This document shows, piece by piece, positions 63,770 through 64,000 of a stretch of DNA of 64,000 nt (its first letter is position 1; each line of letters begins with the position of its first letter). The notes below the pieces were generated by a model that made no database searches, had not been told where the DNA came from, and worked only from the letters and a program-made list of their open reading frames with translations. The stretch covers positions 1 through 64,000 of the forward strand of contig NZ_VDCS01000015.1 of NCBI RefSeq assembly GCF_006265225.1, written 5' to 3'. The translations under genes and the position numbers were made by a program. Source of the stretch: Allotamlana fucoidanivorans (GTDB lineage Bacteria > Bacteroidota > Bacteroidia > Flavobacteriales > Flavobacteriaceae).

Positions 63770-64000
63770 TGAAAAAAATTACTTTTGGCCTATTGGCCGT
63801 TTTATTTACAACCTTTTTTTACGGCCAGACAGTGACACAATCAATGGTTACAGCATTAGAGTTTACTGGGCTTGACGAGAACAATAAGCCAACAGGGGAA
63901 ACATCCAATCCTTCACCTTTAACAGTTACCTTAACTGGGCTAGCTCCTAATACGGAAATAAAAGTATATAATCAACTTAGAGATGCAAGTAACCCAGATG
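63770..64000 (+). CDS. secreted protein, partial (cut by window end)
   Basis: 77 codons from ATG 63770 remain open to the end. Signal peptide MKKITFGLLAVLFTTFFYGQ, then TVTQSMVTALEFTGLDENNK and LTVTLTGLAPNTEIKVYNQL, resembling fibronectin-like or other beta-sandwich repeats of large surface proteins. Probably a long, possibly T9SS-exported protein; length and domains beyond the window are unknown. 63477-63769 holds no gene and no recognised promoter. Confidence 0.7.

Overview
The window looks like the chromosome of a marine-type flavobacterium (Bacteroidota, Flavobacteriaceae). The DNA is AT-rich. Promoters have the Bacteroidota -7 box TAnnTTTG and starts are A-rich with few Shine-Dalgarno sites. 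The protein families are typical of the group: CarboxypepD_reg-like TonB receptors, a type IX secretion (Por) C-terminal domain, DUF6048/DUF6452, CCC-motif protein with DUF2752, DUF4294 and a 6S-Flavo-like RNA. No prophage, insertion sequence, CRISPR array, rRNA or tRNA was seen. Most of the window is housekeeping and envelope biology.

Layout. 1-2147 is a 2.1 kb gene-poor region. It holds six related hairpin units; at least three carry the same 35-40 base conserved block beside a terminator-like hairpin, and two have the same promoter and a 21-base-spaced direct repeat upstream. I read it as a tandem array of minus-strand small RNAs; a decayed minus-strand gene sits among them. 2148-8214: acetyltransferase, proC-proB, a lipoprotein alpha-carbonic anhydrase, a TonB-type outer-membrane receptor and a TfoX-N protein. 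8372-15006: acetate module (DUF4212 + sodium:solute symporter + acs) facing a DnaQ-like exonuclease and a cNMP-CBS-DUF294 protein. 15032-20413: FAH-family enzyme, zinc alcohol dehydrogenase, ABC exporter, DinB protein, Bcr/CflA-type MFS pump. 20512-29590: Crp/Fnr regulator, NTF2-like protein, four YceI-family proteins and an outer-membrane barrel, interrupted by a three-gene biotin-dependent acyl-CoA carboxylase operon. Two of the YceI genes have Fnr-like palindromes at the same distance from the promoter.

29663-43168: NUDIX enzyme, M42 peptidase, DUF4294, hemolysin III, GNAT, SMP-30-like protein, DUF4268, ZIP transporter, methyltransferases including two RNA-modifying enzymes (THUMP/RlmL-like and RlmD), an ECF sigma factor with DUF6768, and ornithine aminotransferase. 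43262-53962: CCC-motif/DUF2752 pair, T9SS-sorted protein, Smr protein, thrombospondin-3-repeat lipoprotein, cysteine desulfurase, secreted protein, TonB receptor and M23 peptidase. 54151-56542: coiled-coil protein, zapA, 6S RNA, rny. 56658-64000: PAS histidine kinase, XerC/D recombinase, PorT-like barrel, aroQ, lpdA, type-II NADH dehydrogenase, msrB, and the start of a secreted protein cut by the window end.

The most interesting parts are the repeat/sRNA array at the left edge and the Fnr-box/YceI regulon at 20.5-29.6 kb.
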